Shown: piece after piece, positions 1 to 6,391 of the stretch
Numbering within the stretch: position 1 is the stretch's first letter
Layout of the letters: every line of letters starts with the position of its first letter
Origin: an uncultured Clostridium sp.
GTDB lineage: Bacteria > Bacillota_A > Clostridia > Lachnospirales > Lachnospiraceae
Assembly: GCA_945836785.1 (NCBI GenBank)
Contig: CAMAMD010000074.1
Coordinates: 1-6,586, forward strand
Reading direction: 5' to 3'
Length of the DNA stretch: 6,586 bases
Position numbers and translations under genes: made by a program
Notes under the pieces: generated by a model
The model's database searches: none
What the model was told of the DNA's origin: nothing
What the model saw: the letters and a program-made list of their open reading frames with translations, nothing else

Positions 1-143
1 AATACATTACCGATCTGGAGAAAGTCATGGGATATGGTGTTATGAGTATGCCGGGGCTGGTTGTCAATGAGAAAGTTGTTTCTATGGGAAAGGTACTTAA
101 GGTGGCAGATGTAGAAAAATTACTTCATAAGTCAGGACTTTAA
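1..143 (+). CDS. Thioredoxin-like small redox protein, C-terminal part (5' end outside window)
   Basis: The reading frame is open from the left edge (first full codon at 3) to TAA at 141-143 and gives about 46 residues. They contain a thioredoxin-fold C-terminal signature: YGVMSMPGLVVNEKVVSMG, where the Met-Pro pair stands for the cis-Pro loop ('S-x-P-x-L/V-V-x-N'), followed by a glycine turn and a final helix (KVADVEKLLHKSGL). This pattern is typical of the short (about 75-80 residue) thioredoxin-like 'redox-active disulfide protein' family in bacteria and archaea. The CxxC active site would lie upstream and cannot be seen. The stop codon is 14 nt from arsC and the arsC ribosome binding site begins right after it, so the two are surely co-transcribed. 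I infer that it may serve as an electron donor in arsenic or thiol chemistry. A glutaredoxin-like role cannot be excluded. Confidence 0.8.
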   Translation, partial: YITDLEKVMGYGVMSMPGLVVNEKVVSMGKVLKVADVEKLLHKSGL

Positions 144-157
144 AAGGAGAAACTTTT

Positions 158-568
158 ATGGGAAAAGAAAGTAAGCCTAAGGTGGCATTTGTATGTGTGC
201 ATAATTCCTGTCGCAGTCAGATTGCAGAAGCATTGGGAAAAAAACTGGCATCGGATGTATTCGAGAGCTATTCGGCGGGAACGGAACTGAAAGACCATAT
301 CAATCCAGATGCAGTTCGTATGATGAAAAAATTGCATGGAATAGATATGGAGCAGACACAGTATAACAAGTTGGTTACAGATATTCCAGAACCGGATGTG
401 GTGATTTTTATGGGATGTAATGTAAGCTGTCCAAATGTTCCAAGTCAGTATGCAGAAAATTGGGGATTGGATGATCCGTCCGGGCAGAGTGATGAGGTGT
501 TTGAGGAGACAATCAGGAAGATTGAGGAAAACGTGAATCGTTTGAAGAAACGGTTAGAAAAAATGTAA
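158..568 (+). CDS. arsC: Arsenate reductase ArsC, LMW protein-tyrosine-phosphatase fold (thioredoxin-coupled type)
   Basis: Cytoplasmic enzyme of 136 residues, close to the usual 130-140 for this family, which reduces arsenate to arsenite for export. The P-loop CX5R is at residues 13-19 (CVHNSCR, followed by SQ), with the nucleophile Cys13 and a further Cys18 in the loop. A redox cysteine pair lies at Cys87 and Cys91 (GCNVSCPNVP), and the LMW-phosphatase aspartate motif is at 105-107 (DDP, in WGLDDPSG). The extra cysteine pair distinguishes it from a plain tyrosine phosphatase and supports the shuttle mechanism, in which a disulfide is finally reduced by thioredoxin. The ATG at 158 is preceded by GGAG at 146-149 (8-nt spacing). 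The partial gene upstream encodes a thioredoxin-like protein, which fits this chemistry. The ArsR regulator and arsenite transporter expected by family knowledge would be outside the window. A pure phosphatase role is unlikely. Confidence 0.93.
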   Translation: MGKESKPKVAFVCVHNSCRSQIAEALGKKLASDVFESYSAGTELKDHINPDAVRMMKKLHGIDMEQTQYNKLVTDIPEPDVVIFMGCNVSCPNVPSQYAENWGLDDPSGQSDEVFEETIRKIEENVNRLKKRLEKM

Positions 569-717
569 ATTTTCATTGTAAAATAAAAGTAGAATGATGG
601 AAAATTATCTGATACAATAAGGGATAAATTATACATTATATTATTGGTGATAATACCCGGTTGAAATTGCATGTTGCTTATAATAGCAGGAATTTGAAGA
701 CATAAAGGCAGGATATT
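569..717. other. AT-rich intergenic spacer between arsC and the acetyltransferase gene
   Basis: This 149-nt spacer holds no ORF with a ribosome binding site and no convincing hairpin followed by a T-run to end the arsC transcript. A perfect TATAAT lies at 679-684, about 34 nt before the downstream ATG, but the nearest TTGAAA (661-666) is only 12 nt upstream, too short for a standard sigma-A promoter. It may therefore be a promoter with a weak -35 region, or chance in AT-rich DNA. Confidence 0.4.
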
Positions 718-1236
718 ATGTTGCGAAAAATGAATGAAACTGAATTTGATACAATATTTTCTATTATGGAGGAAAGCTTTCCGATAGACGAATACCGTCC
801 TTATGACGAGCAAAAAGCTTTGCTTTATGATTCCAAATATCATATTTATGTGCTCCCTGATTCGAATAAAGAAGCTCTAAGGGCATTCATCGCAGTGTGG
901 CAGCTTGAAGATTTTGCTTTTATAGAGCATTTCGCAGTGAATCCGGTTTATCGCAATCAGGGACTTGGCTCATTGGTTTTACAGGAGATAAGTGGTTTGT
1001 TGCGGTGTCAGATATGTTTGGAGGTAGAATTGCCACAAACTGATTTTGCGAGAAGAAGAATCGGTTTCTATAAACGAAATGGGTTTTATCTGAATGATTA
1101 TTCATATACCCAGCCACCTATTTCTGCAGGCAGAAAACCAATTCCGCTGTTCATCATGACTTCAGGAGAAGGCATTTCCGAAGAACGTTTTGAATTTATG
1201 AAACAAATCATTTACAGAGAGGTTTATAATGTATAG
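718..1236 (+). CDS. GNAT-family N-acetyltransferase, substrate unknown
   Basis: Predicted 172-residue cytoplasmic protein with a single acetyl-CoA-dependent acetyltransferase domain. Motif A is clear: beta-4 (FIEHFAVNP, 68-76) runs into the pyrophosphate-binding loop R79-N-Q-G-L-G84 (R/Q-x-x-G-x-G), then a helix (SLVLQEISGLL). Motif B follows at about 113-123 (RRIGFYKRNGF), the usual 'A-x-x-F/Y-Y-x-x-x-G-F' stretch. The N-terminal part (FPIDEYRPYDEQKALL, 21-36) resembles GNATs of Firmicutes that act on small molecules or peptides, but the acceptor cannot be named. The ATG at 718 has AAAGG at 704-708 and AGG at 710-712; the next Met (codon 5) has no better site. It stands alone between arsC and the GH5 gene and shows no functional link to either. 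Confident in the fold, not in the role. Confidence 0.88.
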   Translation: MLRKMNETEFDTIFSIMEESFPIDEYRPYDEQKALLYDSKYHIYVLPDSNKEALRAFIAVWQLEDFAFIEHFAVNPVYRNQGLGSLVLQEISGLLRCQICLEVELPQTDFARRRIGFYKRNGFYLNDYSYTQPPISAGRKPIPLFIMTSGEGISEERFEFMKQIIYREVYNV

Positions 1237-1246
1237 CAGCTTGGTT

Positions 1247-1268
1247 ATCCCAGGCTTGATTATGGGAT
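1247..1268 (+). other. Small inverted repeat (hairpin) upstream of the GH5 gene
   Basis: ATCCCA (1247-1252) and TGGGAT (1263-1268) are perfect complements separated by 10 nt, extendable by two G-U pairs. The element sits in the 53-nt gap between the acetyltransferase stop and the GH5 start, just before the ribosome binding site. There is no T-run, so it is not a terminator. It could be a weak operator or mRNA leader hairpin, or chance. Confidence 0.25.
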
Positions 1269-1289
1269 GGAAAATGAGGTATGTGTTAT

Positions 1290-2660
1290 ATGAAAATATT
1301 GAAAAGACTTACAATTACATGTCTGACATTGGCTTTGTGTCTTACAGGCTGTGGAAAAAAAGGAGAAAATGAGTTGTCTACAGAGGATGCGATAACGGCC
1401 ACCAGGGAGAATGTAACGGATGATAGTGCTTCTACAAAAGAGGAAACAGAAAACAGGGATGAAACCAATCAGGCTGTCGATCAAGGCATGGTGACCAATA
1501 ATGGTTATGTGATTCCTGCGTTGGATATGACAGAAAAGGATATACCGGATACAGACAGTATGCGCTTTTCACAGAGTATGGAAATCGGCTGGAACCTGGG
1601 TAACACTTTGGATGCGTCGGTAGACCAGCCGTGGTTCGAAGATGAGCTGGATTATGAGTCCGCATGGTGTGGTGCCAAAACTACGCCGGAGCTCATCAAG
1701 GCAGTTAAAGATGCCGGCTTTCACACAGTCAGAATACCTGTGTCCTGGCATAATCATGTGTCGGGAGATAACTATGAGATTAGTGCGGTATGGATGGATC
1801 GTGTGCAGGAGGTTGTTGATTATGCCATAGAGCTCGATATGTATGTGATACTGGACACACACCATGATATCTTTTCAGGAAATGAGGAAAATGCACTGGG
1901 CCAGTGTTTTCTATATCCATCCGATGCATGTTATGCTTCCTCAGAGAAGTATCTGACTTGTGTATGGCAGCAGATTTGCGAAAGATTCAAAGATTATGAT
2001 GAACATCTCATATTTGAGTCCATGAATGAGCCGAGACTGACCGGGACCGAGTATGAATGGTGGCTTGATCCGTCATCCTCTGCGTGTCAGGAAGCGATTG
2101 CGTGCATAAATAAGCTGAATCAGAGCTTTGTGGATGTTGTGCGAAGCTCGGGTGGGAAGAATGTGGAACGGTATTTGCTGATACCGGGATATGGTTCAAG
2201 CTTTGATGGTGCAAATCATGAGAATTTTGTTCTGCCGCAGGATACTGTAAGTGACAGACTCATGGTATCGGTTCATGCATATACACCGTATAATTTTGCA
2301 CTGCAGGCCGAGACGGAGGGCGGAAGCAAAAACAGCTTTGATGTAAATAATTCTGCAGATACGCAGGAGATAGATTACATTATGAATACATTGTATGATA
2401 AATATGTTAGTAAGGGCATCCCGGTTATTATTGATGAATTCGGAGCCAGAAATAAATCATCTGACAGTGGTTCGGATAATATTCAGGCAAGAGTCAATTT
2501 CAGTGCGTATTATGTGGCGGCAGCACGGGCAAATGGAATTACATGTTGCTGGTGGGACAATAATTCATTCCATTCTACCGGGGAGGATTTTGGACTGATT
2601 GACAGACAGGGTCTGGTGTGGGTATACTCTGATGTGTTACATGCCATAATGGAATATTAA
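1290..2660 (+). CDS. Secreted lipoprotein glycoside hydrolase family 5 (endo-beta-glucanase type, probably GH5_4-like)
   Basis: Surface enzyme predicted to cleave internal beta-1,4 (or mixed-linkage) glucan bonds. The protein has 456 residues from the ATG at 1290, preferred over the in-frame ATG at 1281 because GAGG (1276-1279) lies 10 nt before 1290 but only 1 nt before 1281. It begins with a type II signal peptide: KILKR, a hydrophobic stretch, and the lipobox L-T-G-C with Cys21. An acidic and Ser/Thr-rich tether (about 22-92) follows, then the catalytic barrel: GWNLGNTLDA (100-109), Arg148 (TVRIPVSW), THHD (190-193), acid/base Glu247 (ESMNEPR), HAYTPYNF (329-336), nucleophile Glu383 (VIIDEFGA) and WWDNN (421-425). 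All key GH5 residues are present. No carbohydrate-binding module is seen. The subfamily (GH5_4: glucan, xyloglucan or lichenan) is inferred from motifs only. The domain carries nine cysteines after the lipobox, unusual for an exported enzyme. Probably co-transcribed with uppP. Confidence 0.93.
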   Translation: MKILKRLTITCLTLALCLTGCGKKGENELSTEDAITATRENVTDDSASTKEETENRDETNQAVDQGMVTNNGYVIPALDMTEKDIPDTDSMRFSQSMEIGWNLGNTLDASVDQPWFEDELDYESAWCGAKTTPELIKAVKDAGFHTVRIPVSWHNHVSGDNYEISAVWMDRVQEVVDYAIELDMYVILDTHHDIFSGNEENALGQCFLYPSDACYASSEKYLTCVWQQICERFKDYDEHLIFESMNEPRLTGTEYEWWLDPSSSACQEAIACINKLNQSFVDVVRSSGGKNVERYLLIPGYGSSFDGANHENFVLPQDTVSDRLMVSVHAYTPYNFALQAETEGGSKNSFDVNNSADTQEIDYIMNTLYDKYVSKGIPVIIDEFGARNKSSDSGSDNIQARVNFSAYYVAAARANGITCCWWDNNSFHSTGEDFGLIDRQGLVWVYSDVLHAIMEY

Positions 2661-2683
2661 ATTGAGACAGGAGGAATCATAAA

Positions 2684-3517
2684 ATGGCAGTCAGCTTGAT
2701 TGAGATATTGAAAGTAATCGTACTTGGTATTGTGGAGGGAATCACGGAATGGCTTCCGATAAGCAGTACGGGGCATATGCTTCTTTTAGATGAGTTTATA
2801 CAAATGGATGTATCGGATGAATTTAAAGAAATGTTTTTTGTCGTGATACAGCTTGGTGCCATACTGGCGGTTGTGCTCCTTTTCTGGGACAAAATGTGGC
2901 CGTTTCAGTTGAAAGATAAGAGTAAACCGGTTGTGCAGAAGGATATTTTTTCCATGTGGTTTAAGGTTGTAGTTGCCTGTATTCCGGGTGCGATTGTGAC
3001 ATTACTCTTTGATGATTATATTGAAGCACATCTGCATACGCCGACGATAATCGCGATTGCGCTTATTTTCTATGGTATTGCTTTTATTGTAATTGAGAGT
3101 TGGAATAAGAAAAGAACCCCGAAGGTGGAAACGCTGTCTGATATTACATATAAGACGGCATTTATCATCGGTTTATTTCAGGTGTTGTCGATTATTCCGG
3201 GCACTTCCAGATCGGGTGCAACCATTATCGGTGCACTGTTGATTGGTGTTTCCAGAGTTGCGGCCGCCGAGTTTACATTCTTTTTGGCTGTTCCGGTTAT
3301 GCTTGGACTCAGCTTAATCAAGGTTATAAAATTTGGGTTTGCATATACGCAGGCAGAAGTGGTTATCCTGATTGTAGGCGTTGTGGTTGCATTTGCAATG
3401 TCTGTCATTGTAATAAAGTTCCTGATGAGTTATATCAAAAAACATGATTTTAAGGTGTTCGGATGGTATCGTATCGTGCTTGGTATCGCTGTTTTGGCTT
3501 ATTTTGCACTGGCATAG
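2684..3517 (+). CDS. uppP: Undecaprenyl-diphosphate phosphatase UppP (BacA family)
   Basis: Multi-spanning membrane enzyme that dephosphorylates undecaprenyl pyrophosphate to the monophosphate, recycling the lipid carrier for peptidoglycan and wall polymers; the family also gives bacitracin resistance when abundant. Its 277 residues match the usual 265-285. Both family signatures are intact: E18-G-I-T-E22-W-L-P-I-S-S-T-G-H31 near the N-terminus and P172-G-T-S-R176-S-G-A-T in the middle, which hold the catalytic acidic, Ser, His and Arg residues. Hydrophobic segments are visible at roughly 50-67, 92-110, 119-138, 158-171, 197-214, 224-247 and 259-276. The ATG at 2684 has AGGAGG at 2669-2674 with 9-nt spacing. 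It starts 23 nt after the GH5 stop with no terminator between, so it probably shares that transcript. No truncation or missing residue is seen. Confidence 0.96.
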   Translation: MAVSLIEILKVIVLGIVEGITEWLPISSTGHMLLLDEFIQMDVSDEFKEMFFVVIQLGAILAVVLLFWDKMWPFQLKDKSKPVVQKDIFSMWFKVVVACIPGAIVTLLFDDYIEAHLHTPTIIAIALIFYGIAFIVIESWNKKRTPKVETLSDITYKTAFIIGLFQVLSIIPGTSRSGATIIGALLIGVSRVAAAEFTFFLAVPVMLGLSLIKVIKFGFAYTQAEVVILIVGVVVAFAMSVIVIKFLMSYIKKHDFKVFGWYRIVLGIAVLAYFALA

Positions 3518-3533
3518 AATTTGGTATTATTCA

Positions 3534-3562
3534 TTGGATTATAGGAAGTATTTTTGTAGTAT
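3534..3562 (+). promoter_or_regulatory. Possible weak sigma-A promoter for pepD
   Basis: TTGGAT (3534-3539) and TAGTAT (3557-3562) are separated by exactly 17 nt in the 67-nt gap after uppP. Matches to TTGACA and TATAAT are partial (4/6 and 4/6), and transcription would start about 15 nt before the ATG. Since no terminator follows uppP, pepD may simply be read through from upstream. Tentative. Confidence 0.25.
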
Positions 3563-3584
3563 GCGTTAAAAAAGGAGAATGGGA

Positions 3585-5075
3585 ATGGCAGTTTTACAAA
3601 ATGTGGAACCGAAATCAGTGTTCAGGTTTTTTGAGGAAATATGTAGTATTCCCCATGGCTCTTCGAATACATGGCAAATCAGTAATTATCTTGTAGATTT
3701 TGCCAAGACAAGGAATCTGGAATATATACAGGATAAATTAGGAAATGTCATGATATGGAAACCGGGAACATCCGGTTATGAGAGCACGGCTCCGGTTATG
3801 ATTCAGGGACATATGGATATGGTCTGTGAGAAAGAGCCGGGAACGGAAATTGATTTTACAAAGGATGGACTTAAGCTGTGTCTGGACGGTAATGTGATAT
3901 CGGCAGTAGGAACAACGCTGGGTGGAGATGATGGTATTGCGGTGGCGTTTGCACTGGCAATCCTTGATGCAAAAGACGGGGAGATATCCCATCCTCCGCT
4001 TGAAGTAGTGATTACGGTAGATGAGGAAATCGGTATGCTCGGGGCAGCGGGAATAGACTGTTCATCGTTACATGCAAAACGAATGTTGAATCTGGATTCC
4101 GAGGATGAAGGACGGCTTTTGGTCAGCTGTGCGGGTGGGGTAACGGTAACCTGCCATCTTCCGGTTGCGTATGAGACGACGGATGATGAGAAACTTTGGT
4201 GTCTTACCGTAAATGGTATTACGGGCGGACATTCCGGTGTGGAAATTCACCGTGAGGGTGCGAATGCAAGTAAGGTACTTGGCAGAATTTTATATCAGAT
4301 GAGCAAGCAGACACGGTTTAGACTGGTTGATGTTCACGGAGGGATGAAAGATAATGCAATACCTCGTGAGGCAGCAGCAATCTTTGTGTGTGACAAGACG
4401 GATTTATTGAAGTCCCTGATTACAGAATATAATACGATATTGCAGCAGGAATACAGAGTGACAGATCCTGATATCGGGTTGACACTGAAGCATATAGAAT
4501 GGAATGAACTTGCAGAGGAACAGAAAGTATACAACGGGCAGCGTATGACTGACGAAGCGACACGGAATGTCATCACGGCACTTATGAATCTGCCAAACGG
4601 TGTTGTTCGTATGAGCAAGGATATTGACGGGCTTGTGCAGACTTCCTTAAATCTTGGGATTATGAAAACCATACACCGGGAAATGACTTCTGAGGTGCAG
4701 ATATCATTTTCTGTTCGCAGCAGTGTAGGTTCAGAGAAAGATGCCCTGGTAGAACAGATAGAATCTATGATGTGCGTACTGGGTGGTACGATTTCGACAG
4801 AGGGTGCATATCCGGCATGGGAATATAAGCAGGATTCGGAATTACGGGAGCTTATGGTCGATGTGTATGAAAATATGTATGGCGAAAAACCGGTCATTGA
4901 AGCTATTCATGCAGGTGTCGAATGTGGTCTTTTTGCCGGAAAAATCCCTGCACTTGACTGTGTATCCTACGGCCCGCAAATAGATGATATACACACACCG
5001 GCAGAACGACTTTATGTGGACAGTGTGGAGAGAACATGGAACTATACGCTGGAGATTTTGCGGAGATTAAAATAG
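3585..5075 (+). CDS. pepD: Aminoacyl-histidine dipeptidase PepD (M20 metallopeptidase, Xaa-His dipeptidase)
   Basis: Cytoplasmic di-zinc dipeptidase that hydrolyses Xaa-His and other unblocked dipeptides. It has 496 residues from the ATG at 3585, chosen over the in-frame ATG at 3579 because AAGGAG (3572-3577) is 7 nt from 3585 but only 1 nt from 3579. All M20C metal and catalytic positions are visible: His76 and Asp78 (QGHMDMV), bridging Asp115 (LGGDDGIA), general base Glu147 with Glu148 (TVDEEIG), Asp171 (NLDSEDEG) and His470 (DDIHTPAE). The dimerisation (lid) domain includes GGHSG (around 214-218) and DNAIPREA (256-263), which contribute substrate-binding residues in this family. Length is close to the E. 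coli enzyme (about 485). It is followed by a spacer with a new promoter, so it probably ends its transcript. Annotators may call it PepD or 'beta-Ala-His dipeptidase'; true substrate range is not readable from sequence. Confidence 0.96.
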   Translation: MAVLQNVEPKSVFRFFEEICSIPHGSSNTWQISNYLVDFAKTRNLEYIQDKLGNVMIWKPGTSGYESTAPVMIQGHMDMVCEKEPGTEIDFTKDGLKLCLDGNVISAVGTTLGGDDGIAVAFALAILDAKDGEISHPPLEVVITVDEEIGMLGAAGIDCSSLHAKRMLNLDSEDEGRLLVSCAGGVTVTCHLPVAYETTDDEKLWCLTVNGITGGHSGVEIHREGANASKVLGRILYQMSKQTRFRLVDVHGGMKDNAIPREAAAIFVCDKTDLLKSLITEYNTILQQEYRVTDPDIGLTLKHIEWNELAEEQKVYNGQRMTDEATRNVITALMNLPNGVVRMSKDIDGLVQTSLNLGIMKTIHREMTSEVQISFSVRSSVGSEKDALVEQIESMMCVLGGTISTEGAYPAWEYKQDSELRELMVDVYENMYGEKPVIEAIHAGVECGLFAGKIPALDCVSYGPQIDDIHTPAERLYVDSVERTWNYTLEILRRLK

Positions 5076-5084
5076 AATGCGTAA

Positions 5085-5159
5085 GGTTCTATCGAATTTG
5101 TTGTATATAGCGTAGCCGGGATGAATCCGGTTTATTGACAGAACAAAATTGATAGAGTT
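5085..5159. repeat. Imperfect inverted repeat spanning the pepD-hisC spacer and the hisC promoter
   Basis: TTCTATCGAATTTGTT (5087-5102) faces AACAAAATTGATAGAG (5142-5157). Between 5088-5102 and 5142-5156, 13 of 15 positions are Watson-Crick pairs, one is G-U and one a mismatch (A5096/A5148); three further G-U pairs extend the stem to 5085/5159. The 39-nt centre holds a second hairpin (5114-5132) and the -35 box. The right arm lies in the -35/-10 spacer. It could be an operator, an RNA fold of the pepD 3' end, or a small inverted-repeat element. No flanking target duplication is seen. Confidence 0.5.
5114..5134 (+). terminator. Possible weak terminator or nested hairpin after pepD
   Basis: AGCCGGG (5114-5120) pairs with TCCGGTT (5126-5132), including four G-C pairs and two G-U pairs, closing a 5-nt loop. 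It is followed only by TATTG, so the T-run is poor and shared with the -35 box. It could slow or end pepD transcription, alone or together with the larger inverted repeat around it. Confidence 0.3.
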
Positions 5160-5164
5160 ATAAT
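5135..5164 (+). promoter_or_regulatory. Sigma-A promoter of hisC
   Basis: TTGACA (5135-5140) and TATAAT (5159-5164) are both perfect consensus boxes with an 18-nt spacer. Transcription would begin at about 5171, giving a leader of about 56 nt before the hisC ATG at 5227. The leader is too short for a T-box or attenuator. It implies that hisC is expressed on its own, and the inverted repeat covering the spacer is a candidate control site. Confidence 0.82.
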
Positions 5165-5226
5165 ACGTCTGATATTTTGTGTAGTTATTTGGCGTTGGAA
5201 TGATAGATACAGACAGGAGGAAAAAC

Positions 5227-6276
5227 ATGTCAGCATGGGAAAATAATGTAAGGAAGGTTGTACCTTATGTGCCGGGTGAGCAACCGAAAGATAAAAATAT
5301 CATAAAGTTAAATACAAATGAAAATCCTTATGGGCCATCTCCACGGGTGTTGCAGAAGCAGGTTGAGATTGAAAATCTGCGTTTGTATCCGGATCCGGCT
5401 GCCACACAGCTTGTGGATGCACTGGCAGCATATCATCATGTAAATCGTGATCAGGTGTTTGTCGGTGTCGGCTCGGATGATGTGCTTGCTATGGCATTTA
5501 TGACATTTTTTAATACGGACAAAGCAATTGTATTTCCTGATATTACATATTCTTTTTATGATGTGTGGGCTGACATGCTCAGAATCCCGTACAAACGAAT
5601 TCCTGTGGATGAAGATTTCAGACTGCAGGCATCAGATTATTATGCGGAAAATGGTGGCGTTGTATTTCCAAATCCGAATGCACCGACCGGCATTGCGGAG
5701 CCATTATCTTTTGTTGAGGATATTGTAAAGCATAATCAGGATGTGGTTGTGATTGTGGATGAGGCGTATGTGGATTTTGGAGGAGAGACAGCTCTGCCGC
5801 TTTTGGATCAGTATGATAATCTGTTGGTTGTCAGAACGTTTTCAAAGTCGCGTTCCATGGCAGGCTTAAGAATCGGATACGCTATCGGTAATGCACGCAT
5901 GATTCAATATTTGAATGATGTAAAATATTCCTACAATTCATATACTATGAATATGCCGTCTATCATTCTCGGTGCGGAGAGTGTTGCGGATGAGGCATAT
6001 TTCCGGGAGACCGTAAATAAGGTGGTTGAGACCAGAGAATGGTTTAAAAATGAAATAGAACAGATTGGATTTTCCTGTCCGCCGTCAGCCACGAATTTCC
6101 TGTTTATCACGCATGAATCGATTCCGGCAAAGGTCATATTCGAGAAAGCGAGGGAACGGAAGATTATTGTCCGTTACTTTGATAAACCGAGAATTGACAA
6201 TTATCTGCGTGTGACGATTGGTACCCGGGGAGAAATGGAACAGTTTTTGAATTTCCTGAAGGAACTCGTCGGATAA
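5227..6276 (+). CDS. hisC: Histidinol-phosphate aminotransferase HisC
   Basis: PLP-dependent class I/II aminotransferase that converts imidazole-acetol phosphate plus glutamate to histidinol phosphate plus 2-oxoglutarate in histidine synthesis. The ATG at 5227 (349 residues, family norm 345-365) is preceded by AGGAGG at 5215-5220; an in-frame ATG at 5200 has no such site. HisC features run in order: KLNTNENPYGPSP (27-39), NPNAPTG (149-155), DEAYVDF (178-184) with Asp178 facing the pyridine nitrogen and Tyr181, Schiff-base Lys207 in RTFSKSRSMAGLRIGY with Arg215 for the phosphate, TNFLF (289-293), and the C-terminal VRYFDKPRIDNYLRVTIGT (315-333) with substrate-binding arginines. The residue just before PTG is Ala152, where many relatives have Asn. 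It has its own promoter and no other his genes adjoin. Tandem TAA codons end it. Related enzymes can also transaminate aromatic amino acids. Confidence 0.95.
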   Translation: MSAWENNVRKVVPYVPGEQPKDKNIIKLNTNENPYGPSPRVLQKQVEIENLRLYPDPAATQLVDALAAYHHVNRDQVFVGVGSDDVLAMAFMTFFNTDKAIVFPDITYSFYDVWADMLRIPYKRIPVDEDFRLQASDYYAENGGVVFPNPNAPTGIAEPLSFVEDIVKHNQDVVVIVDEAYVDFGGETALPLLDQYDNLLVVRTFSKSRSMAGLRIGYAIGNARMIQYLNDVKYSYNSYTMNMPSIILGAESVADEAYFRETVNKVVETREWFKNEIEQIGFSCPPSATNFLFITHESIPAKVIFEKARERKIIVRYFDKPRIDNYLRVTIGTRGEMEQFLNFLKELVG

Positions 6277-6306
6277 TAAATAGAAATCCATATCATATAA
6301 TAAAAG

Positions 6307-6356
6307 TCAAGCTGCAAAATGTGGGTATCTGTATACATTTTGTGGCTTGATTTTTT
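6307..6356 (+). terminator. Strong intrinsic terminator after hisC
   Basis: TCAAGCTGCAAAATG (6307-6321) pairs over 15 positions with CATTTTGTGGCTTGA (6336-6350), 13 Watson-Crick and 2 G-U pairs, with a 14-nt loop, followed by six T (6351-6356). It lies 31 nt after the hisC stop. The A-rich stretch just before the stem (about 6297-6305) would give a T-rich tail on the other strand, so it may work in both directions. Confidence 0.92.
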
Positions 6357-6375
6357 AGTTTATCAGCTTTAATAT
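6347..6375 (+). promoter_or_regulatory. Possible weak promoter downstream of the hisC terminator
   Basis: TTGATT (6347-6352) and TAATAT (6370-6375) are 17 nt apart, each matching consensus at 4 of 6 positions. They would drive the region starting with the ribosome binding site at 6447-6453. The -35 overlaps the terminator stem and T-run, and the DNA is AT-rich, so chance is a real possibility. Confidence 0.25.
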
Positions 6376-6391
6376 AAGCATACATCAATAA

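Noticed and set aside
661..684. TTGAAA plus TATAAT as a full promoter for the acetyltransferase gene
   Set aside because: The boxes are only 12 nt apart, too close for sigma-A; only the TATAAT box itself was noted.
445..843. A 132-codon open frame on the - strand across the arsC 3' end, the spacer and the acetyltransferase start
   Set aside because: Its composition (rich in Phe, Ile, Ser, Asn) is what AT-rich DNA gives on the opposite strand; it overlaps two real genes and shows no domain.
4334..4897. A 187-codon open frame on the - strand inside pepD
   Set aside because: It lies wholly opposite a clearly conserved pepD, has no ribosome binding site that I can see and its protein has no recognisable motif; it is a by-product of pepD codon use.
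5080..5135. tRNA-like stretch (GGTTCTATCGAA) in the pepD-hisC spacer
   Set aside because: No acceptor stem, D-arm or anticodon arm can be formed around it; the pairing is better explained by the larger inverted repeat.
5171..5226. T-box or histidine attenuator in the hisC leader
   Set aside because: The leader from the predicted start is only about 56 nt, with no T-box core sequence, no run of His codons and no terminator/antiterminator pair.
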